Shown one piece after another: positions 17,659-25,794 of a stretch of 64,000 nucleotides of DNA (position 1 is its first letter; the number at the start of each line of letters is the position of its first letter). The stretch spans positions 930,001 through 994,000 of the forward strand of contig NZ_QZEZ01000001.1 in assembly GCF_003594885.1 (NCBI RefSeq), written 5' to 3'. The notes beneath the pieces were generated by a model. The model was not told the origin of the DNA. It saw only the letters and a list, made by a program, of their open reading frames with translations, and made no database searches. Both the position numbers and the translations under genes were made by a program. The DNA comes from Vallicoccus soli. Its GTDB lineage: Bacteria; Actinomycetota; Actinomycetes; Motilibacterales; Motilibacteraceae.

Positions 17659-17664
17659 AACCTA
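17659..17664 (-). promoter_or_regulatory. Putative -10 box TAGGTT, leaderless GPP34 gene
   Basis: Minus-strand TAGGTT ends six nt before the GTG at 17652. It lies across the stop codon of the upstream Mug-like gene. Confidence 0.45.
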
Positions 17665-18159
17665 CCCGCGGCCCGGGGCGGCGGCGGCGCCGACCAGGCC
17701 GGCGAGCTGGCGCCACCAGGACAGCCGGTCCGGGCGCCCGTCGTAGTCGCGCCGCCGGTTCGCCCCGCTCGAGCTCGGGAGCACGAAGACCGGGGCGCCC
17801 TCGAGGGTCCACGGCACGGGCCCCAGCGGCTGCGGGCGCCCGGCGACCGCCGCGGCCGCGCCCTTGCCCTCGAGGGCGACCCACCCCGGGCCGGTGCGCC
17901 GCACGAGGTCCCGCAGTGCCGCCACCTCCCAGCCGCCGCCGGGCGCGCGGTCGAGGTCGCAGAGGCCGAGGCCGTGCCGGGGGAGGAGGGCGTCGTCCGC
18001 CGGGCCCAGCGGCACCGGCACCAGGCCGCTGGCGTGCAGGAGCTGCCAGAACGCGTCGCCGCGCGCGGAGTGGTAGTGCCCCCGCTCGACCGAGCAGGCG
18101 CCGGCGGCCGGAACGCAGAAGAGCACCCGCGGGGCGGGGGCGACGAGGTCGGGCAGCAC
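17662..18159 (-). CDS. Mug/TDG-type uracil-DNA glycosylase family protein lacking the catalytic Asn
   Basis: 165 residues from ATG at 18159. Resembles mismatch-specific DNA glycosylases: VLFCVPAAG aligns with the VLFCGINPG active-site motif, followed by ARGDAFWQLLHASGLVPVPL, HGLGLCDLDRAPGGGW, VALEGKGA and the second motif FVLPSSSGANRR. In E. coli Mug the catalytic residue is Asn18 of GINPG; here position 18 is Ala and the leading Gly is Val. Either the enzyme uses another chemistry, as in UDG subfamilies with Ala at that site, or it has lost base excision. The minor-groove wedge motif is retained. Lies just upstream of the GPP34 gene on the same strand. Confidence 0.75.
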   Translation of the reverse strand: MLPDLVAPAPRVLFCVPAAGACSVERGHYHSARGDAFWQLLHASGLVPVPLGPADDALLPRHGLGLCDLDRAPGGGWEVAALRDLVRRTGPGWVALEGKGAAAAVAGRPQPLGPVPWTLEGAPVFVLPSSSGANRRRDYDGRPDRLSWWRQLAGLVGAAAAPGRG

Positions 18160-18243
18160 GCGCCCCCTGTGCCCGGCCTGTGCGCGACCTCACGCGGTGC
18201 GGCGGGGCGACGGGGCGGCCGGCGGCGCCATCCTGGAGCGGTG

Positions 18244-18573
18244 ATGAGCAACGCCGCCACCCGCCTGCGCTACGTCTCGGTCGCCGAGGCGGTGTCGTTC
18301 CTGCTGCTGCTCGTGGCGACCCTGCTGAAGTACACGGGGCCGCAGGACGAGGTGGGCGTGAAGGTGCTCGGGCCGGTCCACGGCGCGCTGTTCGTCCTCT
18401 ACGTCCTGCTCGCCCTCGACGTGTGGCGCCGCCGGCGCTGGTCCCTGGGCCGCGCCGCCGTCGTCATCGGGGCCTCGGTGCTCCCGGTCGCGCCGCTGTG
18501 GGTCGAGAGCCGGATGCTGCGCGAGGACGAGGCCGCGCTCGCGGCGCAGCGGCGGGAGCCGGTCGCGGCCTGA
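18244..18573 (+). CDS. DUF3817 family integral membrane protein
   Basis: 109 residues from ATG at 18244 (a GTG directly before is an alternative; GGAG lies upstream). Starts NAATRLRYVSVAEAVSFLLL, the DUF3817 signature, followed by KVLGPVHGALFVLYVLLALD and AAVVIGASVLPVAPLWVESR, giving about three transmembrane helices. Small inner-membrane protein widespread in Actinobacteria, function unknown. Confidence 0.88.
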   Translation: MSNAATRLRYVSVAEAVSFLLLLVATLLKYTGPQDEVGVKVLGPVHGALFVLYVLLALDVWRRRRWSLGRAAVVIGASVLPVAPLWVESRMLREDEAALAAQRREPVAA

Positions 18574-18660
18574 GGGCCCGGCGCGCCTCACCGGCAGCCG
18601 TCCTCGCCGGTGGTAGCAATGCGCCGTACCGTTGCTGCCGTGCTGCCCAGTGGAGGCGTC

Positions 18661-18822
18661 GTGTTCCGCAAGGCCCTGGGCTGGCTGCTGGCCGCGTTCG
18701 TCGTCTACTTCCTCGTCACCGCGCCCAACGAGTCGGCGGAGCTGGTCCGCGACGTCGGTACGACGCTGCGCGACGCGGCGGAGGCCATCCTCACGTTCTT
18801 CGACGAGCTGACGCCGGACTGA
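18661..18822 (+). CDS. Small single-pass membrane protein (53 aa)
   Basis: 53 residues from GTG at 18661, preceded by GGAGG. One transmembrane helix (ALGWLLAAFVVYFLVTAPNE) is followed by an amphipathic C-terminus (ALVRDV-like, then AEAILTFFDELTPD). The upstream ATG at 18610 would add a stretch without conservation or ribosome site. Stop lies one nt before the GTG of the PH-domain gene, so the two are likely coupled. Similar tiny proteins precede PH-domain genes in other actinomycetes as far as I recall; the function is unknown. Confidence 0.7.
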   Translation: MFRKALGWLLAAFVVYFLVTAPNESAELVRDVGTTLRDAAEAILTFFDELTPD

Positions 18823-18823
18823 C

Positions 18824-19495
18824 GTGGTCCTCCTCGACGCCGAGAGCTCGCGGGCCCGCCGCTTCCTGCTGCCGCACGAGCGGCTCGTCGCCGAGGTGCG
18901 CTGGCACCCCGTACGGCTGACGGTGCCCCTGCTCGTGCTCCTCGGGGTCGCCGCGCTCATGGGCTGGCTGGCGTCGGCGGTCGACGCAGGGAGCCCCGTG
19001 CTCGACGTGGCCGGGGTGGTGCTGCTCGTCACCGCCCTGTGGTTCGCCTGGCAGGTGCTCGAGTGGTGGCAGGAGCGGCTCATCATCACCGACCGGCGGA
19101 TCATGCTCGGGACGGGCGTCCTGACCCGCAAGCTCGCGGTGATGCCGCTGCGCAAGGTCACGGACATGACCTACGAGCGCCCCCTCATCGGCCGGCTGTT
19201 CGCGGAGTACGGCTGGGGCACCTTCGTCATGGAGTCGGCGGGCCAGGACCAGGCGCTGCACCGGATCACCCCGCTGCCGTACCCCGACGTCCTCTACGCC
19301 CGCCTCTCCAGCGAGATCTTCGGCGACGCCGGGATGTACGGCAGCCCGCCGCCGGCGGAGGACGCGGGCGACGGCACCCCGGTCGACGAGGACGACGACG
19401 CCCCGCCCGGCGCCAGCGAGCTCGCCACCGAGCCCGGCGAGCTGACGCCCGCGGACGACCGGACCATGATCGTCCGGCGCCGCGAGGACGACTGA
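18824..19495 (+). CDS. Bacterial PH-domain (YdbS-like) membrane protein
   Basis: 223 residues from GTG at 18824. Two hydrophobic helices (VPLLVLLGVAALMGWLASA and VAGVVLLVTALWFAWQVLEW) precede a bPH2-type domain: RLIITDRRIMLGTGVLTRKL, AVMPLRKVTDMTYERPLIGR, YGWGTFVMESAGQDQALHRI. The C-terminal 60 residues are acidic and probably disordered. Membrane-associated, unknown role. Cotranscribed with the 53-aa membrane protein. Confidence 0.85.
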   Translation: MVLLDAESSRARRFLLPHERLVAEVRWHPVRLTVPLLVLLGVAALMGWLASAVDAGSPVLDVAGVVLLVTALWFAWQVLEWWQERLIITDRRIMLGTGVLTRKLAVMPLRKVTDMTYERPLIGRLFAEYGWGTFVMESAGQDQALHRITPLPYPDVLYARLSSEIFGDAGMYGSPPPAEDAGDGTPVDEDDDAPPGASELATEPGELTPADDRTMIVRRREDD

Positions 19496-19549
19496 GCGCG
19501 CTCCCGGCCCTTGACCCGGCTCGGTGCCCGGGGCTTGCGCCTGCAACAT

Positions 19550-19567
19550 CGCGAGCACACACTCGCG
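19550..19567. other. Small inverted repeat upstream of 19618 gene
   Basis: CGCGAG at 19550-19555 and CTCGCG at 19562-19567, loop CACACA. It lies in the 122-nt gap between the PH-domain gene and the next hypothetical gene. Could be an operator or a weak terminator; nothing decides this. Confidence 0.35.
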
Positions 19568-19617
19568 GTACGGGGGACGGGCCCCCGCATGGCTACCTCC
19601 ACCCTGCGGAGGCGTTC

Positions 19618-19992
19618 ATGGACGAGCACCACGAGCTCGTACGGGCCCTGCTGACGGCGCACGAGAACGGGAGGGTCACCGACGGCGAGGTGGACGAGTC
19701 GCTCGAGCGGGCGCTGCGCCAGCTGCCGGCCCGCTCCCGGGTGGACCTGGCGGCGCAGCGGGTCTTCGCGGGGCCGCGCAGCACGCGCGTGCCCCCGCTG
19801 GAGTCCCTGCCGCTGAAGCCCACCCCGCTGACGCGCGCCGAGGCCCAGCTGCGCTCGGCCGCGCGCCGGGCCCAGCGCTGGCGCCGGACCCGCCGCACCG
19901 GGGAGCCACCGGGACCGCCGCGGGCCCGCGTCCTGGACCTGCGCGGCCCGGCGCCGTTCGCGCCCCGGCCGCCGCAGCGCCGGGCGCAGTGA
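19618..19992 (+). CDS. Hypothetical basic protein
   Basis: 124 residues from ATG at 19618 with CGGAGG seven nt upstream. N-terminal half is helical (MDEHHELVRALLTAHENGRV, LERALRQLPARSRVDLAAQR), C-terminal half is Arg/Pro-rich and probably disordered. No family recognised. The clear ribosome site and codon usage support it as a real gene. Confidence 0.6.
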   Translation: MDEHHELVRALLTAHENGRVTDGEVDESLERALRQLPARSRVDLAAQRVFAGPRSTRVPPLESLPLKPTPLTRAEAQLRSAARRAQRWRRTRRTGEPPGPPRARVLDLRGPAPFAPRPPQRRAQ

Positions 19993-20044
19993 GGACGCCG
20001 GACCCGGGGGCGGTGGCGGCGGCTCGTCGGGGAGGATGGGGGGC

Positions 20045-20995
20045 ATGACGACGCCCTCGAACTTCAACGCCTACGGCGCGGTCGACCTGAGCGCCCTCGC
20101 CGCCCGTGCCCAGGCCGCCTCGCGCCCCGCGCCGGCGGCCGCCGGCGGGGGAGCGGTCGGGGGTGCCGGCGCTGCCGGCGCGGGGGTCGTCGTCGACGTC
20201 ACCGAGGCGACGTTCGAGGCCGAGGTCATCCAGCGCTCGATGACGGTCCCGGTCGTCGTCGACCTCTGGGCCGACTGGTGCGGCCCGTGCAAGCAGCTCA
20301 GCCCCATCCTCGAGCGGCTCGCGATCGCCGACGGCGGCCGCTGGGTGCTGGCGAAGGTCGACGTGGACGCCGAGCAGCGCATCGGCGCCGCCTTCCAGGT
20401 GCAGTCCATCCCCGCCGTGTACGCCGTCCTGCGCGGCCAGCCGGTGCCGCTCTTCCAGGGCGCGCTGCCCGAGCCGCAGGTGCGGCAGTACCTCGACGAG
20501 CTGCTGCGCATCGCCGCCGAGAACGGGGTGAGCGGCACCGTCGCCCCGGGCGGGGCGCCCGAGGCCCCCGCAGAGCCGCCGTCGGACCCGCGCTTCGACG
20601 CCGCGTACGACGCCGTCGAGCGCGGCGACTGGGCCGCGGCGCGGGCCGCGTACCAGCAGGTGCTGGCCCAGGCGCCGGCCGACCCGGAGGCCGCCGCCGG
20701 CCTCGCCCAGGTCGACCTCATGGAGCGCACCGAGTCCGTGGACCCGGCCGCCGTGCTCGCGGCGGCCGGCGCGGCGCCCGACGACGTCGCCGCGCAGACC
20801 CTGGCCGCGGACGTCGAGCTGCTGCAGGGCGACGTCGAGGGCGGCTTCCGCCGGCTCGTCGAGACGGTGCGTCGCAGCTCGGGCGCGGACCGGGACGCGG
20901 CGCGGGCGCACCTGCTGTCGCTGTTCAACGTGGTGGGGTCCGAGGACCCGCGGGTCGCCCGGGCGCGGACGCTGCTGGCGAACGCGCTGTTCTGA
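20045..20995 (+). CDS. CnoX/YbbN-like thioredoxin-TPR co-chaperone
   Basis: 316 residues from ATG at 20045, which has GGAGG nine nt upstream (the ATG at 20036 would touch that site). Residues about 1-48 are Ala/Gly-rich and flexible. Residues about 50-155 are a thioredoxin fold with Cys79 and Cys82 in WADWCGPCKQL. Residues about 185-316 are tetratricopeptide-like repeats (DAAYDAVERGDWAAARAAYQ, AQTLAADVELLQGDVEGGFR). E. coli YbbN/CnoX is a redox-regulated holdase that hands clients to GroEL; here an intact CGPC suggests oxidoreductase ability too. Confidence 0.88.
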   Translation: MTTPSNFNAYGAVDLSALAARAQAASRPAPAAAGGGAVGGAGAAGAGVVVDVTEATFEAEVIQRSMTVPVVVDLWADWCGPCKQLSPILERLAIADGGRWVLAKVDVDAEQRIGAAFQVQSIPAVYAVLRGQPVPLFQGALPEPQVRQYLDELLRIAAENGVSGTVAPGGAPEAPAEPPSDPRFDAAYDAVERGDWAAARAAYQQVLAQAPADPEAAAGLAQVDLMERTESVDPAAVLAAAGAAPDDVAAQTLAADVELLQGDVEGGFRRLVETVRRSSGADRDAARAHLLSLFNVVGSEDPRVARARTLLANALF

Positions 20996-21031
20996 GCGTC
21001 GCGGGTCCGCCGGACGCGCTCGCGAAACGTG

Positions 21032-21053
21032 CCGGTTGCGTACCGGCAACCGG
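21032..21053. promoter_or_regulatory. Perfect 8-bp inverted repeat after cnoX-like gene, before EPS operon
   Basis: CCGGTTGC at 21032-21039 and GCAACCGG at 21046-21053 with loop GTACCG. It may terminate the cnoX-like transcript or act as an operator. A -10-like TAGCAT follows at 21061-21066, so the repeat could overlap the EPS promoter. Confidence 0.5.
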
Positions 21054-21073
21054 GTTGGTCTAGCATCGGCCCG

Positions 21074-21098
21074 TCACGAGGGGCATGCTCCCCGTGAC
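21074..21098 (+). promoter_or_regulatory. Stem-loop in the presumed 5' leader of the EPS operon
   Basis: GTCAC (bulge GA) GGGG, loop CATGCT, then CCCC GTGAC. It begins just downstream of the possible -10 box TAGCAT and would lie in a leader of about 215 nt before the GTG at 21289. Together with the preceding inverted repeat this is the main regulatory-looking stretch of the 293-nt gap 20996-21288. No other feature is seen there. Confidence 0.4.
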
Positions 21099-21288
21099 CT
21101 GGCCTCGACGACGAGTCGCCGGGAACCGCCGCGGCGGAGCGTTGACCATGGTCCTCGGTCACCTGGCGCGACGCAGCGGCACCGGATGAGAAGCGCGACC
21201 TCGCGAGGAGTAGTCACTCTGCTCCTGCCTGGTGGTGCGCGTCGCGGGCCCGAGCAGGGCCCCGACGCACGACGTCGCGAGGAGCTGC

Positions 21289-22476
21289 GTGCACCAGAGG
21301 AATTCGTCGGACCTCCTCCTGCGACCCCGCGTCATCCACCTCGACCACGCGAGCGAGGCGGGCGGGGCCGAGCTCGCCCTGCGCCGTCTCCTCGAGGCTG
21401 GCGTCCCCTGGGACGCCCTGCTGATGGCCCCCCCTCAGAGCGACGCCTTCGCGGGAGCGGCGCTGGAGCGCATGCCGGTGCCCCTCGCTGCCGAGCACGG
21501 CGGAGGGGTGCGAGGCGGCGGGACAGCCACTGCCCTGCGCGAGGGCGCGCACCTGTTCCGTGAGGCCCTGCACCTGCTCACGTCGGCCTGGGTGCGGTCC
21601 ACCGACGTCCTCGACGCCAATACAACCCGTGCCGCCCTGGTCCTCGCCCCGGTGGCGCTGGCGACGCGCAAGCCGCTGGTCGTGCACCTGCGCGACATGG
21701 TGGACCCCCAGGACCTCGGACGGGTCAACTTCGAGCTGCTCACGCGCACGGCCCTGCCGCGAGCGGCGGCCGTCGTGGCCAACAGCCGCGCCACGCTGGC
21801 CTCGGCGGAGCCGTTCCTGGGCCCGCATTGCGTCCGGACGGTGGTGCCGAGCCCGCTGGGTGAGGTACCCGCGCCCGCTCCCGTCCGGGACGGGGTGAGG
21901 CGTGTCGGCGTGGTCGGCCGCCTCGCGGCGTGGAAGGGCCAGGACGTCTTCCTGCGCGCCTTCGCCGAGGTGTTCCGCGGCCGTCCCGTCGAAGCGGTCG
22001 TCGTCGGGGGGCCGCTCTTCGGCGAGGAGGCCTTCGAGGATCGGTTGCGCGACCTGGCGCACGAGCTCGTGATCGGCGAGCAGGTGCGCTTCACCGGCCA
22101 CGTGGCGGACGTCGGCCAGGTGCTGCGCTCGCTCGACGTCGCGGTGCACTGCAGCCGTCGACCCGAGCCGCTCGGTCAAACGGTCCTGCAGTACCTCGCC
22201 GCTGGCCTGCCCACGGTGGTCGCCGACGCCGGCGGGCCCGCGGAGTACGTGGTCGACGGGGAGAACGGCCTGCTCCACCCGCCCGGAGACGCTGCTGCGC
22301 TGGCCCAGTGCCTGCGCCGCCTCGCCGACGAGCCCGCGTTGCGCCGGCGGCTGGCCGACGCGGCTCCGCGCACGCGGGGGCTGGCGTCAGTTGAGCAGAT
22401 AGTGAACGATCACCACCGTCTGTATCAGTCACTGGTCGGACACCGCGGAGCGGTGACGGGGGAGGACCGGCGATGA
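21289..22476 (+). CDS. GT4-family glycosyltransferase (exopolysaccharide)
   Basis: 395 residues. GTG at 21289 has GAGGAG seven nt upstream and is preferred over the GTG at 21232, which lacks a site. GT-B fold: N-terminal acceptor domain (IHLDHASEAGGAELALRRLL), then VGVVGRLAAWKGQDVFLRAF and the donor-binding region SRRPEPLGQTVLQYLAAGLP with the GT4 E-x7-E-like pattern, and GPAEYVVDGENGLLHPPGD. Probably transfers a sugar from a nucleotide donor to the lipid-linked repeat unit in the cytoplasm. First gene of a run in which nearly every stop and start overlap. Codons in this and the next eight genes use more CGT/GCT/T-ending triplets than flanking genes, by eye. Confidence 0.9.
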   Translation: MHQRNSSDLLLRPRVIHLDHASEAGGAELALRRLLEAGVPWDALLMAPPQSDAFAGAALERMPVPLAAEHGGGVRGGGTATALREGAHLFREALHLLTSAWVRSTDVLDANTTRAALVLAPVALATRKPLVVHLRDMVDPQDLGRVNFELLTRTALPRAAAVVANSRATLASAEPFLGPHCVRTVVPSPLGEVPAPAPVRDGVRRVGVVGRLAAWKGQDVFLRAFAEVFRGRPVEAVVVGGPLFGEEAFEDRLRDLAHELVIGEQVRFTGHVADVGQVLRSLDVAVHCSRRPEPLGQTVLQYLAAGLPTVVADAGGPAEYVVDGENGLLHPPGDAAALAQCLRRLADEPALRRRLADAAPRTRGLASVEQIVNDHHRLYQSLVGHRGAVTGEDRR

Positions 22477-23537
22477 GGATCGCACTGGCTCACGACTACC
22501 TCAGCCAGCGGGGCGGCGCCGAGCGCGTCGCGCTCGCCATCGCGCGTGCCCTAGGGGTGCGGCGCATCTTCACCAGCGTGTACAACCCGGCGACCACCTA
22601 CCCGGAGTTCGCCGACTTCGAGGTCGTGACGTCGGGGCTCAACCAGGTGCCGCTGTTCCGTCGTGACCCCCGCTGCGCGCTGCCGCTGCTGCCTTCGGCC
22701 GTGGAGGGGCTGCGCATCGACGACGTCGACCTCGTCGTCTGCTCGTCCTCCGGCTGGGCGCACGGGGTCACGACCGACGCCCGCAAGGTCGTCTACTGCC
22801 ACAACACGGCCCGCTGGCTCTACCAGCGGGACGACTACTTCGGCCGTGGCCCCTCGCTCGCTCGCTCGGTCCTGTCCGGCGTGGAGCGTCGGCTCAAGCG
22901 GTGGGACCGCGACAAGGCCCTGAGCGCGGACACCTACCTCTGCAACTCGGCGGTGGTCGCTGACCGGGTGCGCACCCACTACGGCATCGAGGCCGAGGTG
23001 CTGCACCCGCCGCGCGGGCTGTCGGCGCACGGCCCCGCTGCGGCGGTGCCGGGGCTGGAGCCCGGTTACCTGCTCACGGTCGGCCGACCGCGCGGCTACA
23101 AGCACACCGACGTCGTGCGCGACGCCGTCGCCGGCCTGCCGCGGGAGCGCCTGGTCTCCGTCGGGGGCGGGGGCGCGCCGTACGCCAACGTCGTCGACCT
23201 GCACGGTGTCAGCGACGAGCAGCTGCGTTGGCTCTACGCGAACGCCGACGCGCTCGTCGCCTGCTCCTACGAGGACTTCGGGCTCACCCCGGTCGAGGCG
23301 TACGCCTTCGGCAAGCCGGTCCTCGCCCTCGACGCCGGTGGCTACCGGGAGACGGTCAGTCGTGACGTCTCGGGCCTGTTCATCGAGGACCTGAGCATCG
23401 AGGCGATCCGCGCGACGGTGCGTCGCTTCCGCCGTCAGGAGTGGAACGACGAGCGGATCAGGGCCCACGGTGAATCGTGGTCCGAGGAGCAGTTCGCTCA
23501 GCGGCTGCGCGAGAAGGTGGGAGCGGTGGCCGCATGA
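22473..23537 (+). CDS. GT4-family glycosyltransferase (mannosyltransferase-like)
   Basis: 354 residues, ATGA overlap with the preceding gene. Starts MRIALAHDYLSQRGGAERVA, the usual start of WbaZ/mannosyltransferase-like GT4 enzymes, with VVYCHNTARWLYQRDDYFGR, LLTVGRPRGYKHTDVVRDAV and the donor site CSYEDFGLTPVEAYAFGKPV (E-x7-E). Cytoplasmic, building the exopolysaccharide repeat. Sugar specificity cannot be read; the nearby ManC-like cupin fits a GDP-mannose route but is only circumstantial. Confidence 0.9.
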   Translation: MRIALAHDYLSQRGGAERVALAIARALGVRRIFTSVYNPATTYPEFADFEVVTSGLNQVPLFRRDPRCALPLLPSAVEGLRIDDVDLVVCSSSGWAHGVTTDARKVVYCHNTARWLYQRDDYFGRGPSLARSVLSGVERRLKRWDRDKALSADTYLCNSAVVADRVRTHYGIEAEVLHPPRGLSAHGPAAAVPGLEPGYLLTVGRPRGYKHTDVVRDAVAGLPRERLVSVGGGGAPYANVVDLHGVSDEQLRWLYANADALVACSYEDFGLTPVEAYAFGKPVLALDAGGYRETVSRDVSGLFIEDLSIEAIRATVRRFRRQEWNDERIRAHGESWSEEQFAQRLREKVGAVAA

Positions 23538-24340
23538 GCATCGACAGCATCGGCAGCAGGGACAGCACGGCCGAGACCTCGTTGGACCGGCATCCGGACG
23601 ACGCACCCGGGGGCGAGCGCCAGCGCTCGCGCTGGGCTCGAAGCGTCGCGGCGATCGCGGCGGTCACGCTGGTGGGGGCGGTGCTCGGCGCCCTCGTCGC
23701 GGCGCGCGGCGAGCCCGCGTACGTGGCGGAGACCGAGGTCGTCGTCACCGGTCAACTGATCAGTCCCGCGGGCGTCGACGTCGGCACGACCGACTCGAGC
23801 CCTGCCCGCGTCGTCGCGACGCAGGCCGAGGTGCTGCGCAGCGAGGCGGTCCGGACCGCGGCGAGCGCCGCCCTGGGGGCGGACGCCGGCGAGCTCGAGG
23901 TGAGCTACGCGGACGACAGCAACCTCCTGAGGCTGTCGGCCACCTCCGCGACCGGGGCGGGCGCGCAGCGCGCGCTCGCTGCCTTCGTCGACGCCTACGA
24001 GCAGGTCAGCCGGGCCAGCGGGGCGCCCACTCGCCGCGTCATCGTCGACGCCCTCGTCACCCGCGTCGGCCAGGTGAGCGCGGCGCTGCCGGGGGCCACG
24101 CCGGCGCAGCGCGCGGCCCTCACGGCCGAGCTCGCGGCGCTGAACCAGGAGTTGGCCCGGGCGCGCGCCACGGCGTCGCTGCCCCGCACGGTGGTGGACG
24201 AGCTCGCCGAGACGAGCGGGTACGGCGTTCAGCAGATGGGCACGAGCCCCGCTGCCGGCGCGCTGGTGGGCGGAGCGCTGGGCCTGGCCGCGGTCCTGCT
24301 GGTCCTCGTCGTGCCCAGGCTGGTCCGGGCTTCGGCGTGA
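23534..24340 (+). CDS. Wzz/chain-length-determinant-like membrane protein
   Basis: 268 residues with ATGA overlap. Topology of polysaccharide co-polymerases: helix near 37-58 (AAIAAVTLVGAVLGALVAAR), a periplasmic part beginning YVAETEVVVTGQ, a helical coiled section (AALTAELAALNQELARARAT) and a second helix near the C-terminus (AALVGGALGLAAVLLVLVVP). No cytoplasmic tyrosine-kinase domain is attached, and no BY-kinase or cognate phosphatase is found in the cluster. Likely tunes polymer length with the Wzy-like protein downstream. Confidence 0.8.
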   Translation: MSIDSIGSRDSTAETSLDRHPDDAPGGERQRSRWARSVAAIAAVTLVGAVLGALVAARGEPAYVAETEVVVTGQLISPAGVDVGTTDSSPARVVATQAEVLRSEAVRTAASAALGADAGELEVSYADDSNLLRLSATSATGAGAQRALAAFVDAYEQVSRASGAPTRRVIVDALVTRVGQVSAALPGATPAQRAALTAELAALNQELARARATASLPRTVVDELAETSGYGVQQMGTSPAAGALVGGALGLAAVLLVLVVPRLVRASA

Positions 24341-25794
24341 CCGTGGCGCCGGAGGCGCCGGGTCGCCCGCGGGCGGTCTCCGGCGCGCCGACCCGTCGTG
24401 CCGGCGGGCCACGTCGCCGTGCCGCCCCGGGACTGGTCGTCGGGCTGCTGCTCACGGTCCTGCCCGTGGTCGCCTCGCTCGTCGGCGCGGCCGGTGCGTT
24501 CCAGCTCGCCTACCCGGTCCTCGCGGTCGCCTCGGGCGCATGGCTGCTCCTATGGGCTCGGCCCGAGGACTACCTCGAGGCGCTGGTGTGGGTGTGGGTC
24601 ACCGCGGCGCTGGCTCGGCGGGTCCTGGACCACGCTGCCGGCTACACCAACCCCAGCCTGGTCGTGCTGGCCCCGTATCTGATGACGTGCGTCGGCGTGC
24701 TGGCCGCTGCGGCGCACCACCGGTCGGTCCGAGGTCCGGTCGCCGTCTTCCTCGCGGGGTACGCGTGCTTGCTCGGCGTCGGTGTGGCCGTCGGCCTCGC
24801 GTCAGGGCCGCCGGGACCGGTGGCGGCGGATGCGCTGCGGTGGCTGGCCCCGCTCTGCGCTGGTGCCTTCGCCGTGGCCGCACCCTTCGAGGCTCAGAGC
24901 CTGGCCCGGTGCACGCGGCGGGTGGTCGTGTGGCTGCTCCCCCTCGTCGGCCTCTACGGCGTCTGGCAATGGACCACCGCGCCGGCCTGGGACGCCTCCT
25001 GGCTCCGCGAGTCAGAGGAACTCGTCTCGTCCTTCGGGACGGACGAGCCGTTCGGCATGCGCGTCTGGTCGACCTTGAACTCGCCGGCCACAGCGGCCTT
25101 CTGCCTGTCCTGGCTCCTCCTGCTCGCGCTGGCCCAGCGGCTCACCGCCTGGACCGCGGTCGCGTTGGCCGCGGGCGCGGCCGCGCTGAGCCTGACCAAC
25201 GTGCGAGCCGCCTGGGTCGCCCTCGCGCTCGCCGTGCTCCCGCTCCTGCTGCTCTCCCGCTCCGCGAGGCGCCAGGCGGCCCTCGTGGTGCCGGTGGCCG
25301 TCGCGGTCCTCGTCGCGGCGCAGCCGCTGCGGCAGAACCTGCTGGACCGGCTCGGGACGCTCTCCACCGGGCTGCAGGACGAGAGCGTGGCGGCGCGCAT
25401 CGGTCTGCAGCTGGAGCAGGCGCCGTCGGCGCTGCGGGACCTGCTGGGCAGCGGCATCGGCAGCACGGGTACGGGCGCGCGGCTCGGTCCGGGGGGCAGC
25501 CAGGCGGTCCTCGCCAACGCCGACTCCGGCTACCTGGAGCTGCTGGTCACGTTCGGTGGTCCGCTCGGGTACGCGCTCGCGGTGGCAACGGTCGCGGTCA
25601 GCGTCGCGGCGGTGCTGCGGCTGTTCGTGGCGCGCCCGCGCGTCGAGGCGCTGGTGCCCTGGGCCTGCCTGGTCGGGACGCTGCCCGTGTCGATGCTGCT
25701 GGGCAACAGCCTCACCGGCATGCCGGGAGTGCTGCTCCTGGCCGGGCTCGGACTGCTGGCGAACAACCACCTGGAGCGCCGCGGTGCTGGCTGA
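24337..25794 (+). CDS. O-antigen polymerase/ligase-like membrane protein (Wzy/WaaL type)
   Basis: 485 residues from GTG in a GTGA overlap. About a dozen hydrophobic helices with a larger external loop near residues 210-250 (WQWTTAPAWDASWLRESEEL, FGTDEPFGMRVWSTLNSPAT) as in Wzy_C/WaaL proteins, and a late loop with ALRDLLGSGIGSTGTGARLG and NADSGYLELLVTFGGPLGYA. Expected to polymerise or ligate lipid-linked oligosaccharide on the outer face of the membrane. Context next to Wzz- and Wzx-like genes favours polymerase. Confidence 0.82.
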   Translation: MTVAPEAPGRPRAVSGAPTRRAGGPRRRAAPGLVVGLLLTVLPVVASLVGAAGAFQLAYPVLAVASGAWLLLWARPEDYLEALVWVWVTAALARRVLDHAAGYTNPSLVVLAPYLMTCVGVLAAAAHHRSVRGPVAVFLAGYACLLGVGVAVGLASGPPGPVAADALRWLAPLCAGAFAVAAPFEAQSLARCTRRVVVWLLPLVGLYGVWQWTTAPAWDASWLRESEELVSSFGTDEPFGMRVWSTLNSPATAAFCLSWLLLLALAQRLTAWTAVALAAGAAALSLTNVRAAWVALALAVLPLLLLSRSARRQAALVVPVAVAVLVAAQPLRQNLLDRLGTLSTGLQDESVAARIGLQLEQAPSALRDLLGSGIGSTGTGARLGPGGSQAVLANADSGYLELLVTFGGPLGYALAVATVAVSVAAVLRLFVARPRVEALVPWACLVGTLPVSMLLGNSLTGMPGVLLLAGLGLLANNHLERRGAG

